From an uncultured Geobacteraceae bacterium (GTDB taxonomy: Bacteria > Desulfobacterota > Desulfuromonadia > Geobacterales > Pseudopelobacteraceae), in assembly GCA_903901875.1 (NCBI GenBank), contig CAIUSO010000022.1:1-47564 (forward strand): DNA of 47,564 nt. Direction: 5' to 3'. Positions within the stretch are counted from its first letter, which is position 1. Each line of letters begins with the position of its first letter. The notes beneath the pieces were generated by a model. The model did not search any database, had not been told where the DNA came from, and saw only the letters and a program-made list of their open reading frames with translations. The position numbers and the translations under genes are program-made. Positions 25,601-34,769 of this stretch are shown here, piece by piece.

Positions 25601-25742
25601 AAGCTGACACCGTCGCCGAAGGCGCACCACCGGAAGCGGGTGCCGCACCGGTTGCAGCAGATACGGCCCCAACCGACAGGGCAACACTTACCAATGAAGT
25701 CACAAGCCACGTTGCAATATTGTTATTTTTGCGTAACGCCAT
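22641..25742 (-). CDS. Large SLBB-repeat polysaccharide export protein (Wza-related)
   Basis: This 1033-residue protein has a signal peptide-like N-terminus (about 10-30) and a Pro/Ala/Thr-rich linker. A Poly_export domain lies near 150-215 (VGPDYLLGTGDRINVTVWG). It is followed by at least seven SLBB units (VVGEVATPGDY, IAGNVRRPAIF, LEGYVLRPGDY, ISGEVQRPGEF, INGEITNPGNF, VGGEVTNPGSF, VTGEVVFPGTY) and a last one, VLGEVYNPNAF. A coiled coil lies near 850-910. Wza-type proteins form the outer-membrane translocon. Family members are often 250-900 residues, so this is large. Three central units are exact-period 279-bp DNA repeats. It is transcribed between the Wzi-like barrel and Wzz. Confidence 0.9.
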   Translation of the reverse strand: MALRKNNNIATWLVTSLVSVALSVGAVSAATGAAPASGGAPSATVSASAAVPTAPKQGTSPATTTAGEGVPLPATPLPNQTNDTATTTQSVATAPVGGAKNTPVLSTIETAMIATGKESTKSTPQNFELGALRQFGYNFFRAGADPFGAMGDIPVGPDYLLGTGDRINVTVWGSIDASYPLEVNRSGEIVVPKVGTIKVAGVAFGQLHQLLNGQFSRIFRNFQLNVTMGKLRMVKVYVVGEVATPGDYTITSLSTLLNALAAAGGPTHNGSLRAIAIKRDGKLVDTIDLYDFFLRGDKSRDIKLQPGDTVFVPTIGPVVGIAGNVRRPAIFELKGEKNLKDLLVLADGIVPTGYLQRLQIMGVEANEKKSVTDVSLDPKTSGKDLDSLAGGISIKDMDLVKIFPIDNTLRGYAHLEGYVLRPGDYAVRPAMRVEQLLSPDNLLPEYFRELGQITRLMPPDYHAELLFFNVAQAMEKIPEQNPELKEFDVVRIFSRWEMEEMPKVKISGEVQRPGEFQLFTNMRAGDLLSLAGKPKKNAFLKMAEVRRYDYSKATITPHSFYINLEEVLRGNPDHNVILQPRDEIVVKSWFVREEYPVAINGEITNPGNFRYVDNMTVRDLVFEAGNVKKSAYLKMAEIKRHEYLKINITPHSFYIDLEEALTGNPLHNIKLQPLDEVIIKKWFPGEEYPVIVGGEVTNPGSFRFVTGMTVRDLILEAGNVKYSAYLKSAEINRRKIVNNSISSHSVQIDLEKVLANEPSANISLQPFDTLTIHKIPNWIEEVDRYVTVTGEVVFPGTYPIYKGEHISDVLQRSGGLTDKAYLRGVKFTRRSVMELQQKRMDEVLAKTERDVMQKQATLSSVASSKEELEATKAALDALMINIAKLKLLKAEGRVVLKLENDFKNSENNLLLEGGDRLDVPPRPSVVNVLGEVYNPNAFVYMDGKDLGWYLDKTGGALRDAEVSDMYVIQADGSVYSRQQQFFGWFLSGRTEPGDTLVVPQKLEKIAWMRDIKDITQILANVAVTTGTIMLGLR
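23388..24233 (-). repeat. Tandem 279-bp repeats inside the SLBB gene
   Basis: The SLBB strands VKISGEV, VAINGEI and VIVGGEV begin at 24233, 23954 and 23675, exactly 279 bp (93 codons) apart. The next unit is 288 bp further on. Linkers between units also match (ITPHSFYINLEE and ITPHSFYIDLEE). This points to recent intragenic duplication. Confidence 0.8.
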
Positions 25743-25802
25743 TTTTATATTCCCTTAATTCAAAAATGTAGAGCATTCAGCTATGATAAACGATCCATTA
25801 TC

Positions 25803-27440
25803 TCAATATTTATATCTTATTTCAAGCTTCATTATCTGATTAACCCGCCCCACTCCGTTTTCAAGATTAAAGTTGGTGATTTTTTCCACGCCGTATTCGG
25901 CTTGAGCATCCAACCGGGTGGCAAGCGGCACCGTCCAGAACAGCCTGCCGGTATGCTTCCTTTCAATGGGCTGGCCATCAACCCGTCCAACCATGCCGCG
26001 GTTTCCATAGATATATTCAAGTGCCAGATTGTGGCGTACTGAAAACCAGTGGCTTGATCGGAACAGGAAATCCTGGGTCGCCCCCCCCTGTGAATGCCCA
26101 ATAGGCAGGTCGCGATAAATGTAACCGGCGGGAAAGGATGCATTACTATAGAGTATCTGATTTCCCTGAAAAAATTCAAAACGGAAGTCATTGCGGCCGT
26201 CATTGGTCAGACGTGGCAGATAGAAACCGGCTACATAACTTTCGACAATGGGCCAGAACAGGGCGGTATCTTCGCCGGAAAGTTCACCGTATAGCTCACT
26301 ATTACGCAGCCAGGGGATACGATACCGCGCTTCAAAACCGGCCAGACCATTGGAATTATCGTCGGATGTGCCGCCAATAAGACCACGCAGGGTACTGCCA
26401 AGACTGTTGTGAACCCCCGTCCCTCCCACCTGCCGCCCCAGATTGAAACCCACTTCCAGATTGGTTGTTGGCTTGAATGTCAGCTTCACCGCATAAAACC
26501 AGGGCTGACGTTCTTCACCGTCAACGGTGGTCTTGTCAAATTGGGAGGCAATGACGGAATATTTCATGGCACCGAGATAGGGTACCGTGAATGGCTCGGG
26601 GCTCGACAGCTTGACCAGGGTAAAGTTTTCCCCATTATTGGTCAGGGTAATAGTACCCCGGTAGCCAAGACCAAGCCAGTTTTCGTCCTTCCCCACCTCC
26701 AGCTCAATTGCTCCCCCCCCCAGCTTCAGATACCCCCGATTCAGTCTGATGACACTCTCATCACCATTGACCACGGCGTACGGTTCCAGCAGCAGGGCCG
26801 CCTTATCGGCCAGATACCACTCGGAGCCCCAGCGAACCTCGCCGGTCACCCCCTCACCGTACCTGACACCATTATTGTTTTCGACCAGCGGTGTTCCCTC
26901 ACTACCCCGCTGCATAATCCATGAATCAGACGCATTGACCGGCCGCAACCCCGAGCCGATGCCAAACACACCATCATCCCCCGGATCGTGGACTTTGCGC
27001 TGGTAGTTCCGAGGCACTCCGTCGAGCCAGAGGGAGCGAAACCTCAGTGATGCCACCGGATCATAATCAAAACGGGGAAGGGGGGCGGTCGGGTTTTCCC
27101 GGGCCCGTACTTCACGGGGCACCATCAGACGCAGCTGGCTAATCAGCTCGGCAGCAAAGCCGTGTGAAGTGTCGCCGCTCTTGGCCAGATTTTCCTCGGC
27201 CTCACCCACCAGACGTGCCACCTCGCTCCTGCTGAAGGGCCTGATTCCCCGCATGTCGGAACTGATAAGTCCAAATCCGGAGAGCTTTTCCAGATAACCA
27301 TACGCCGGGCTGTCAAGGGGTATGTTAGCAGAGGAGAGACCAAAGACCGGGGCGGCAGTGAGAAGGAATATCACCAGCAGCAGCGCGGAGCGAACATTGT
27401 GACAGTATGATTTTATGACCAATTTACCATCCAAATTCAA
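25803..27440 (-). CDS. Wzi-like outer-membrane barrel (capsule assembly protein family)
   Basis: This 545-residue protein starts at TTG inside a TTGA overlap with the stop of the upstream glycosyltransferase gene. A signal peptide follows (SALLLVIFLLTAAPVFG). An N-terminal helical region reading IPLDSPAYGYLEKLSGFGLI is typical of the Wzi/Cap_assembly family. The rest is beta-rich with alternating hydrophobic residues and ends in aromatic/charged strands (IMKLEIRYKY), as outer-membrane barrels do. Wzi anchors or assembles capsule at the surface. No ATG exists before the signal peptide, so TTG at 27440 or 27422 must be used. Confidence 0.78.
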   Translation of the reverse strand: MNLDGKLVIKSYCHNVRSALLLVIFLLTAAPVFGLSSANIPLDSPAYGYLEKLSGFGLISSDMRGIRPFSRSEVARLVGEAEENLAKSGDTSHGFAAELISQLRLMVPREVRARENPTAPLPRFDYDPVASLRFRSLWLDGVPRNYQRKVHDPGDDGVFGIGSGLRPVNASDSWIMQRGSEGTPLVENNNGVRYGEGVTGEVRWGSEWYLADKAALLLEPYAVVNGDESVIRLNRGYLKLGGGAIELEVGKDENWLGLGYRGTITLTNNGENFTLVKLSSPEPFTVPYLGAMKYSVIASQFDKTTVDGEERQPWFYAVKLTFKPTTNLEVGFNLGRQVGGTGVHNSLGSTLRGLIGGTSDDNSNGLAGFEARYRIPWLRNSELYGELSGEDTALFWPIVESYVAGFYLPRLTNDGRNDFRFEFFQGNQILYSNASFPAGYIYRDLPIGHSQGGATQDFLFRSSHWFSVRHNLALEYIYGNRGMVGRVDGQPIERKHTGRLFWTVPLATRLDAQAEYGVEKITNFNLENGVGRVNQIMKLEIRYKY

Positions 27441-29710
27441 AATTGCTTTAAACCCCGCACGGCATCCCGGTGGGCCCGTGCCTGAACATGGTTCGGGTCG
27501 ATTTCAAGCACCCGATTGAAGCTTGCTAACGCCTCTACCGGGCGGAGCAGACGCAGCAGGACCACCCCCCGGTTAAACCAGGTCTGGGGGAAGGCCGGGT
27601 TTAATGCTGCTGCCTGGTCAAAATACCCCAGTGATGCAACCGGATCACCTTCGTTCAGACAGATAACCCCCAGTGAATAGAGTGAGATGATATCGGAGGG
27701 GTGCTTCTCCAGCAGGTTGCGAAAGAGTGCTCCCGCCTGTTGGGTCATCCCCTCCGCCTGGAGGGCAAGCGCCTGTTGACGCAGCTCATCTGCGTTCAGG
27801 AGCGGAGTGGCTGGCGATTCATGTACTGTCTCACCCGGCACGGTGAAGCCTGCTGGTGACTCCCCGTTCTGCTGTTGCTGCACCATGTGAGTAAAAGCCG
27901 CCTCCAGATACCGACAATACCTGGCTGTATCGAACAGGGGGGACACGGCACGTTTACGGATCAGGTCTTTTTTTACCCGCTCAAGTTTGGCTGGGTCACG
28001 GGCAAACTCTATTGCCATCAGCTGATAGTCCGGCAATGAATCGGCGATCAACTCCGGCATGCCGATGGTACGGAGCAGGCTCCCGGCAACTCTGCCGGGA
28101 AAGGCTTTTCCCTGACAGGTCAGCACCGGCAGTCCGACGCTGAGGGCATCGCTGGCGGTGGTGTGGGCATTGTAGGGGGTGGTGTCGAGAAAAAGATCCG
28201 CCAGTGTATAACGCGCCACGTGCTCCTCAATGGAGGGGATCCGGGTGGCAAATATGAGCCTCTGTGGTTCAATTCCCCGCTTTGCAGCCTCCTTTTGCAG
28301 ATTCTCCTCGGCAAACGTGTTGAGTTTCATGAGCCAGAGTACGCTTCCCGGTGTGGCAGAGAGGATATTCATCCAGATTTCGAAAATCTGCGGCGTGATT
28401 TTATAGCTGTGATTGAAGGAACAGTAGATAAAACCGGTGGCCGGTAACCCGTACTGTTGCCGGGTCGGCACCTGCCCGGCCACGTCAACCTTGTTATTGG
28501 TGGGGAGATAGCTGCCGGGAAGGTAGACCACCTGCTCGGCAAAGTAGTGCTGATCTGCTTCGGGGATTACCCATCGGTCGGCGATGATGTAATCCATGTA
28601 TTCAACGCCCATGGTGCCGGGAAAGCCCAGGTAGTTGACCTGTATCGGGGCGGGGCGGTGGGCAAAAATTTCCGAGCGGGACCGTGCCGTGTATCCGGCC
28701 AGGTCAACGGCGATGTCAATCTCCATGGATCGGACTAACTCGGAAATTTCCAGAGCACTCTTATGCTGCACCTCAATAAACCGGTCGAAAGAGGCGGCAA
28801 TGCGGCTACGCAGCTGGCTGTTGTTATCGTACCCCAGCGAGAATGCAATGATTTCAAAACGGGAACGGTCGTGGTGGTCAATAATACCCATCAAAAGATG
28901 GGTGACCGGATGCTCCTGCAGGTCCGGTGAAATATAGGCGATGCGTATCTTGTCATGGTGGTACCGTTCACCCCGCCAGAGTTGCGGCTGACGCTGGTAC
29001 TGGGCACCGCACAGGCGGGCTACTTCCAGATGGGCCGGGGGGGAGTCGGAAATCGCCAACAGTTCCAGTGCTCCGCAGATCCGTTTCCCTGCGGCAACCT
29101 TCTCCATGAGGATTCGAATACCTTCGCCCAGATGGTCCCACTGACAGGCCATCTGCATTGCATTACAATAGGCGCCCTGTCCGTAATCAAAATCGGGGTC
29201 AAGCGCAAGCAGCTGTTTAAAGGTAGGAATTGCCCGGTCGTACAGCTTGGTATCCCGGAACATGAGCCCCTTATTGTTGAGTATCTTCCGGTTTGTGGGG
29301 TCCAGGATGAGCACCTTTTCGTACAACTCAAGTGCTTTCAGGTTGCGTCCCAGATCCTGAAGGATGGTGCCGCTGTTGATCAGAGCATCGACATTGGTAC
29401 TGTCGAGAACGAAAGATTGATTATAACTTTCCAGTGCCTCGTCACTTCTCTTCAGTTCCTGGAGCACGAATCCCCGATTATACCAGGCCAGGGCAAAATT
29501 GGGCTTTACCGCAATGGCCCGGTCAATATAGTCAAGTGCCGTGAATGGTTCACCCTTCCCCAGCATAATGACCCCCAATGAGAAGAGGGAGACGAAGTCC
29601 TTCGCCTTGGTGGACAATACGCTCCGGTAGAGCTCCTCGGCTTCAGCAAGATGCCCCTCTTCCTGAAGTTTCAGGGCTTTTTGCACTCTTTTGTCGATCA
29701 ATGGGGACAA
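27437..29710 (-). CDS. TPR-flanked GT41 (SPINDLY/O-GlcNAc transferase-like) glycosyltransferase
   Basis: This 757-residue protein has TPRs at about 10-175, a GT41 catalytic region at about 250-600 and further TPRs at about 640-757. Catalytic-region signatures are RIAYISPDLQEHPVTHLL with H267, YCSFNHSYKITPQIFEIW and DTTPYNAHTTASDALSVGLPV. GT41 enzymes transfer GlcNAc or fucose from nucleotide sugars to Ser/Thr of proteins. Bacterial substrates are mostly unknown. The predicted start is TTG with AAGGAG very close (2-3 bases); TTG at 29701 has better spacing. It lies 12 bp after gmd, suggesting a link to GDP-sugar supply. Confidence 0.85.
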   Translation of the reverse strand: MSPLIDKRVQKALKLQEEGHLAEAEELYRSVLSTKAKDFVSLFSLGVIMLGKGEPFTALDYIDRAIAVKPNFALAWYNRGFVLQELKRSDEALESYNQSFVLDSTNVDALINSGTILQDLGRNLKALELYEKVLILDPTNRKILNNKGLMFRDTKLYDRAIPTFKQLLALDPDFDYGQGAYCNAMQMACQWDHLGEGIRILMEKVAAGKRICGALELLAISDSPPAHLEVARLCGAQYQRQPQLWRGERYHHDKIRIAYISPDLQEHPVTHLLMGIIDHHDRSRFEIIAFSLGYDNNSQLRSRIAASFDRFIEVQHKSALEISELVRSMEIDIAVDLAGYTARSRSEIFAHRPAPIQVNYLGFPGTMGVEYMDYIIADRWVIPEADQHYFAEQVVYLPGSYLPTNNKVDVAGQVPTRQQYGLPATGFIYCSFNHSYKITPQIFEIWMNILSATPGSVLWLMKLNTFAEENLQKEAAKRGIEPQRLIFATRIPSIEEHVARYTLADLFLDTTPYNAHTTASDALSVGLPVLTCQGKAFPGRVAGSLLRTIGMPELIADSLPDYQLMAIEFARDPAKLERVKKDLIRKRAVSPLFDTARYCRYLEAAFTHMVQQQQNGESPAGFTVPGETVHESPATPLLNADELRQQALALQAEGMTQQAGALFRNLLEKHPSDIISLYSLGVICLNEGDPVASLGYFDQAAALNPAFPQTWFNRGVVLLRLLRPVEALASFNRVLEIDPNHVQARAHRDAVRGLKQF

Positions 29711-29722
29711 TTCTCCTTAAAG

Positions 29723-30841
29723 TCAGTGTTCCGTGCTCACTGCCACGTTATACCCATGTTTTTTCAGGAGCGCATGACGCTTTGCCTCCTCCAGGTCACT
29801 GGCAACCATTTCAGCGCACATCTCCTGAACCGTTATCTCCGGCACCCATCCGAGCTTGGTCTTTGCTTTGGAAGGATCACCCAACAGTGTTTCAACCTCC
29901 GAGGGGCGGAAATAACGGGGATCGATCCGTACAAGCACATCACCCACTTTGACCGCTGGTGCCTTATCTCCCTTCACCGCCGAGACAGTACCGATTTCGT
30001 CCACCCCCTGGCCGGTAAATTCCAGGCTAATCCCCAACTCTGCCGCTGACCAGGAGATAAACTGGCGCACCGTATACTGGACACCGGTGGCAATGACGAA
30101 GTCTTCCGGTTGTTCCTGCTGCAACATCATCCACTGCATCTTGACGTAATCCTTGGCGTGCCCCCAATCCCGCAACGAATCGATGTTCCCCATGTAGAGA
30201 CATTTCTCCAGTCCCTGCGAAATATTGGCAATACCACGGGTTATCTTGCGGGTGACAAATGTTTCGCCACGGCGGGGAGATTCATGGTTAAAGAGAATGC
30301 CGTTGCAGGCGTACATACCGTAGGCTTCCCGATAATTAACGGTAATCCAGTAGGCATAGAGCTTTGCCACCGCATAGGGAGAGCGGGGATAGAAGGGTGT
30401 GCTCTCTTTTTGGGGTATTTCCTGAACCAGGCCGTAGAGTTCCGAAGTGGATGCCTGATAGAAACGGGTTTTTTTGTCCAGCCCCAAGAGCCGAATGGCT
30501 TCAAGAATTCGCAGAGTACCCACACCATCAACGTCAACGGTGTACTCCGGCGATTCAAAACTGACCGCAACATGGGACTGGGCACCCAGGTTGTAAATTT
30601 CGTCGGGTTGGACTTCCTGGATGATACGCGTCAGGTTCGATGAATCGGTCAGATCACCGTAGTGCAGTTTGAAATGAGCATCCTTCACATGGGGATCCTG
30701 ATAGATGTGATCAACCCGCTGGGTGTTGAAAAGTGACGCCCGGCGCTTGATTCCGTGTACTTCGTACCCTTTTTCCAGTAATAGTTCGGCAAGATAGGAT
30801 CCATCCTGACCGGTTATACCGGTTATAATTGCTTTTTTCAT
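29723..30841 (-). CDS. gmd: GDP-mannose 4,6-dehydratase
   Basis: This 372-residue enzyme makes GDP-4-keto-6-deoxymannose, the precursor of GDP-fucose, GDP-rhamnose and perosamine. It has the NAD(P) Rossmann motif [14 protein letters not shown] at the N-terminus. The [16 protein letters not shown] segment gives the catalytic Tyr-x3-Lys, and [11 protein letters not shown] gives Ser/Thr-Glu. Extended SDR length is normal. No fcl (GDP-fucose synthase) is nearby, so the finishing reductase is elsewhere or the product differs. GGGAG lies 11 bases upstream. It is followed closely by the GT41 gene. Confidence 0.95.
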   Translation of the reverse strand: MKKAIITGITGQDGSYLAELLLEKGYEVHGIKRRASLFNTQRVDHIYQDPHVKDAHFKLHYGDLTDSSNLTRIIQEVQPDEIYNLGAQSHVAVSFESPEYTVDVDGVGTLRILEAIRLLGLDKKTRFYQASTSELYGLVQEIPQKESTPFYPRSPYAVAKLYAYWITVNYREAYGMYACNGILFNHESPRRGETFVTRKITRGIANISQGLEKCLYMGNIDSLRDWGHAKDYVKMQWMMLQQEQPEDFVIATGVQYTVRQFISWSAAELGISLEFTGQGVDEIGTVSAVKGDKAPAVKVGDVLVRIDPRYFRPSEVETLLGDPSKAKTKLGWVPEITVQEMCAEMVASDLEEAKRHALLKKHGYNVAVSTEH

Positions 30842-30964
30842 GTGGGTGTATACTCCCTGATTTTCAAAATTTTGGTTATTACTTAAATGCGGCCGGGGGC
30901 GAGCGGATTTCTGCTAATTCCAATCAACGTTATCAGTTAGTTTTTTGCATGAGGCCACGGTTCG

Positions 30965-31062
30965 CCCTCATCCGCCCTGACGGGCACCTTCTCCCAGAGG
31001 GAGAAGGAAAAAAACTCAACCATTCTCCCCCCGGGAGAAGGTGGCCGAAGGCCGGATGAGGG
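30965..31062. repeat. Palindromic intergenic repeat (CCCTCATCCG...CGGATGAGGG)
   Basis: Outer arms CCCTCATCCG (30965-30974) and CGGATGAGGG (31053-31062) enclose nested hairpins: GCCCTGACGGGC, a CTTCTCCC/GGGAGAAG pair and GGCCGAAGGCC. Such CCCTCATCC-type palindromes are common in proteobacterial intergenic DNA. It fills most of the 273-bp gap between rfbA and gmd and could end transcription or fold mRNA there. Confidence 0.75.
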
Positions 31063-31114
31063 GATAAGACAGCGCTTTTCGCCACGCAATTTTCCAACCG
31101 GACAACACTGAATT

Positions 31115-31993
31115 CTAATACGCCTTCTGCTTTAAAAGGGAATTAAGATATGTGCCGTAGCCGTTTTTTGACAGAGGGGCAGCGAGGGCCGACAGTTGCC
31201 CGTCGGTGATCCAGCCATGGCGCCAGGCTATTTCTTCGGGGCAGGCCACTTTCAGGCCCTGGCGATTCTCAAGGGTCGCTACGAACTGGCTGGCCTCCAG
31301 CAGGCTTTCATGGGTTCCGGTATCAAGCCAGGCATAGCCGCGCCCCATTATTTCCACCGACAACTCTCCCCGTTCAAGATAGAGACGATTCAGGTCGGTT
31401 ATTTCCAGCTCACCCCGTGGAGACGGCTTCAGGCTTTTTGCCAATTCCACCACGTGGGAGTCATAAAAATAGAGCCCCGTAACCGCATAGTTAGACTTGG
31501 GGTGTGCCGGCTTCTCTTCCAGTGATAACACCCTGCCGCTGCCGTCAAACTCAGCCACACCGTACCGTTCAGGATCCTGGACATGGTAGGCAAATACGCT
31601 GGCACCCTGTTCCCGCGTACAGGCATTCGCAAGAAGCTGATGGAAATCGTGACCATAAAAGATATTATCCCCCAAAACCAATGCGCATCGGTCCTGACCG
31701 ATGAACTCCTCACCGATGATGAATGCCTGGGCAAGGCCGTCGGGGCTCGGCTGCACCGCATAGTTCAGAGATAATCCCCACTGGCTGCCGTCTCCCAGCA
31801 ACTGCTGGAAACGGGGAGTGTCCTGGGGGGTAGAGATAACCAATATTTCTCTGATACCGGCCAGCATGAGGGTTGAGAGCGGATAATAGATCATCGGCTT
31901 GTCAAAAACCGGCAGAAGCTGTTTTGATACGGCGAGAGTTGCGGGGTGCAGACGTGAACCGGTTCCACCGGCAAGAATGATTCCTTTAATCAT
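31115..31993 (-). CDS. rfbA: Glucose-1-phosphate thymidylyltransferase
   Basis: This 292-residue enzyme makes dTDP-glucose from dTTP and glucose-1-phosphate. The nucleotide-binding start is [25 protein letters not shown], followed by [12 protein letters not shown] and [23 protein letters not shown] (written here as LSLEEKP). It has normal length. Its ATG overlaps the rfbB stop (ATGA), so the two are coupled. rfbC and rfbD are not in the window. Confidence 0.95.
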   Translation of the reverse strand: MIKGIILAGGTGSRLHPATLAVSKQLLPVFDKPMIYYPLSTLMLAGIREILVISTPQDTPRFQQLLGDGSQWGLSLNYAVQPSPDGLAQAFIIGEEFIGQDRCALVLGDNIFYGHDFHQLLANACTREQGASVFAYHVQDPERYGVAEFDGSGRVLSLEEKPAHPKSNYAVTGLYFYDSHVVELAKSLKPSPRGELEITDLNRLYLERGELSVEIMGRGYAWLDTGTHESLLEASQFVATLENRQGLKVACPEEIAWRHGWITDGQLSALAAPLSKNGYGTYLNSLLKQKAY

Positions 31994-33063
31994 TTGTCAC
32001 CTATCCTCTCCAGTTTATATGCGCCGCTGAGGACGCGCTGCCACCAGTTTTCATTATCCAGGTACCACTGAACTGTTTTACGCAAACCGGTTTCAAAGGT
32101 CTCCTGTGGCCGCCATCCCAGTTCCCGCTCTATTTTTCCGGCATCAATGGCATAACGGGCATCATGTCCCGGCCGGTCTTTGACAAAGGTAATCAGATCC
32201 CGATAGACCGCTATTCCGGCTGTTTTTCGCTCCGGAGCCAACTCTTCCAGCAGGTCACAGATAACCTGTACGACCGTCAGGTTCCGCTGTTCATTATGGC
32301 CGCCGATATTATAGGTTTCTCCCGCCACACCCCGGGTTACCACTTCAACCAGTGCCCGCGCATGATCTTCCACGTAGAGCCAGTCCCGCACCTGTTGTCC
32401 GTTGCCATAGACCGGCAGCTGCTTGCCATGGAGTGCGTTGAGAATGACGTGGGGGATGAGCTTTTCCGGGAAATGGCAGGGGCCGTAGTTGTTGGAGCAG
32501 TTGGTAACCAGGGTCGGCAGTCCGTAGGTCCTCTGCCAGGCCCGCACCAGATGGTCGCTCCCCGCTTTACTGGCCGAATAGGGGGAACTGGGAGCGTAGG
32601 GGGTTGTTTCGGTGAAGAGATCGTCGGTGCCATGGAGATCACCATAGACCTCGTCAGTACTGATATGGTGAAAGCGGAATGAGGACCGTTCCTCTCCGTC
32701 AAGGGTACTCCAATAGGCTCTGGCAGCTTCCAGAAGGGTATAGGTGCCCACCATGTTGGTCTGGATAAATTCGCCCGGACCGTCTATAGAGCGATCCACG
32801 TGGCTCTCCGCTGCCAGATGCATGACGGCGGTGGGGCGGTATAGGCTGAAGATGCGATCCAAAGCCGGACGATCGGTGATATCCGCCTGTTCGAAATGAT
32901 AGTGATCGTTGCCGGATACTTCTGCCAGTGACTCAAGATTACCGGCATAGGTAAGCTTGTCAACGTTGACCACGCGGTGCCCGGTGTTACCAATAAGGTG
33001 CCGCACCACAGCAGAACCGATAAAACCGGCACCTCCGGTAATAAGAATTACTGCCTGCTTCAT
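31990..33063 (-). CDS. rfbB: dTDP-glucose 4,6-dehydratase
   Basis: This 357-residue extended SDR makes dTDP-4-keto-6-deoxyglucose, a precursor of dTDP-rhamnose and other deoxysugars. It has [16 protein letters not shown] for NAD binding, the [12 protein letters not shown] segment with the active-site Thr-Asp-Glu, and [15 protein letters not shown] with the Tyr-x3-Lys pair. The start at 33063 has GAGGAGGG 5 bases upstream; a start 7 codons earlier does not. It is 28 bp after pit on the same strand. Confidence 0.95.
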   Translation of the reverse strand: MKQAVILITGGAGFIGSAVVRHLIGNTGHRVVNVDKLTYAGNLESLAEVSGNDHYHFEQADITDRPALDRIFSLYRPTAVMHLAAESHVDRSIDGPGEFIQTNMVGTYTLLEAARAYWSTLDGEERSSFRFHHISTDEVYGDLHGTDDLFTETTPYAPSSPYSASKAGSDHLVRAWQRTYGLPTLVTNCSNNYGPCHFPEKLIPHVILNALHGKQLPVYGNGQQVRDWLYVEDHARALVEVVTRGVAGETYNIGGHNEQRNLTVVQVICDLLEELAPERKTAGIAVYRDLITFVKDRPGHDARYAIDAGKIERELGWRPQETFETGLRKTVQWYLDNENWWQRVLSGAYKLERIGDK

Positions 33064-33091
33064 CTGTCCCTCCTCGTGGATCAATCCGATA

Positions 33092-34093
33092 TTATTTCCC
33101 CAATAGTGGACTCATGACCTGATACACCAGATAGGCAACCAGTGCTGCTGCCGGAATGGTAAGTATCCAGGCGGTCACAATCCGTTTTGCCACATTCCAG
33201 TTCACCGCATTAAGACTTTTGGAGAGGCCGACTCCAAGAATTGATGAGGTAACCACGTGGGTAGTGCTGGTCGGCAGGCCGAGCATTGACGCCCCAAGAA
33301 TAACGCAGGTGGACGCCGAATCAACGGAAAAGCCGGTCATGGGCTGCAATTTGACAAAATCCCTCCCCACCGTCTTGATGATCCGCCAACCACCGGCAGC
33401 GGTACCCAAGGCCATGGCCATGGCACAGGTAAACTTGACCCACATCGGCACTTCAAAGGTCGGAATAGCGCCGTAGCTGAGCAGGGCCATGGTGATAACC
33501 CCCATGGATTTCTGGGCATCGGCGGTGCCATGGGAAAAAGCCATGAATGCGGCCGACAGGATCTGCATCTTGCGAAAGCCCCGGTTGACCCCGGCGGGGG
33601 ATCGGAATTGCAGAATCCGCGAAAAGATCACCACAAAGATGAAGCCGGCAATGACCCCCAGGATCGGCGAGAAAACCAGAGCCAGAATGATTTTTTTCAG
33701 ACCGCTCCAGACCAGTGCCGACGGCCCCACATGGGCGATGACAGCTCCCACGAGCCCTCCCACAATGGCATGGGAGGACGAGGAGGGGAGACCGAAGTAC
33801 CAGGTAATGACATTCCAGGTGATGGCCCCGATAACTCCTGCCAGCACCACCATCTGGGTCAGATGCTCGGCACTGATGATACCGGTACCGATGGTTTTTG
33901 CCACCTTGGTAAAAGCCATTGCCCCCGCAAAGTTGAGAGTTGCAGCCATGATTATTGCCGCTTTAACCGACAGCGCCCGGGTGGATACGCTGGTGGCGAT
34001 GGCGTTGGCCGTATCATGAAACCCGTTGATATAGTCGAAGAGAAGCGCCGCCAGGATTACCAGGCAGAGCATCACAAAAGCCGGATCAAGCAT
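33092..34093 (-). CDS. pit: Low-affinity inorganic phosphate transporter (Pit family)
   Basis: This 333-residue protein has about 9-10 hydrophobic helices. PiT signatures are present in both halves: [22 protein letters not shown] near the N-terminus and [20 protein letters not shown] near the C-terminus. It moves metal-phosphate or phosphate with a cation across the inner membrane. It overlaps the DUF47 gene by 8 bp; DUF47 proteins commonly regulate Pit. Substrate choice (phosphate versus sulfate) is inferred from family only. Confidence 0.92.
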   Translation of the reverse strand: MLDPAFVMLCLVILAALLFDYINGFHDTANAIATSVSTRALSVKAAIIMAATLNFAGAMAFTKVAKTIGTGIISAEHLTQMVVLAGVIGAITWNVITWYFGLPSSSSHAIVGGLVGAVIAHVGPSALVWSGLKKIILALVFSPILGVIAGFIFVVIFSRILQFRSPAGVNRGFRKMQILSAAFMAFSHGTADAQKSMGVITMALLSYGAIPTFEVPMWVKFTCAMAMALGTAAGGWRIIKTVGRDFVKLQPMTGFSVDSASTCVILGASMLGLPTSTTHVVTSSILGVGLSKSLNAVNWNVAKRIVTAWILTIPAAALVAYLVYQVMSPLLGK

Positions 34094-34706
34094 TCTTTAC
34101 CACCACACTTTCCAGAATGTTGGATGCGTCCTCACACTTGTCGGTCGCTTTTTCAAGGGTTTCATAGATCTCTTTCCATTTGATCAGCTGGATCGGATCT
34201 TTTTCCTCATCAAACAGTCGGCTGATTGCTTCCCGGCTGACCCGGTCCGCTTCGTTTTCCAGGGAATTGATTTCAACGCAGGCCGCAAAAATCTGCTCGT
34301 TAGTCTTCTTGCCCAGCATGGCCACCGCTTTGTCAACGGCGTGGCATGACTGTAAAATGATAAAACCGAGGGATTTTGCCTCAGGCGGGATGGCTTCCAC
34401 ATTGTACATGATCACCCGCTGGGCGGAGGCATCGATCAGATCGAGAATATCGTCCAGTTTTGAGGCAAGGGCATAGATATCTTCACGGTCAAGTGGGGTG
34501 ATGAAGGTTTTATTAAGTGTCTGAATAATCTCGTGGGTAATGGAGTCACCTTTATGCTCTATATCCTTGATGCGGCGCTGACTTTCAATGGGATTCTCAA
34601 AGGTATCAAGCATCTCCTTCAACAGTCCGGCTCCGACGATAATATTCTCCGTCATCTCTTTGAAAAGTTTGAAGAATTTTTCTTCCTTGGGAATGAATCC
34701 GAACAT
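34086..34706 (-). CDS. DUF47 (PhoU-like) regulator of phosphate transport
   Basis: This 206-residue helical protein starts MFGFIPKEEKFFKLF and contains the PhoU-type helix phrase ESQRRIKDIEHKGDSITHEIIQTLN and the acidic metal-binding stretch DREDIYALASKLDDILDLID. DUF47 proteins pair with Pit transporters and are thought to control them. The start at 34706 has GGAGGA 8 bases upstream; a start 22 codons upstream is not supported. It is the first gene of DUF47-pit and possibly of the rfbB-rfbA run. Confidence 0.92.
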   Translation of the reverse strand: MFGFIPKEEKFFKLFKEMTENIIVGAGLLKEMLDTFENPIESQRRIKDIEHKGDSITHEIIQTLNKTFITPLDREDIYALASKLDDILDLIDASAQRVIMYNVEAIPPEAKSLGFIILQSCHAVDKAVAMLGKKTNEQIFAACVEINSLENEADRVSREAISRLFDEEKDPIQLIKWKEIYETLEKATDKCEDASNILESVVVKNA

Positions 34707-34769
34707 GACTGCTTCCTCCGTTAGTTTTCGTACCGTACCAGCATGTAACGCTCTCTCATACCATACTTT

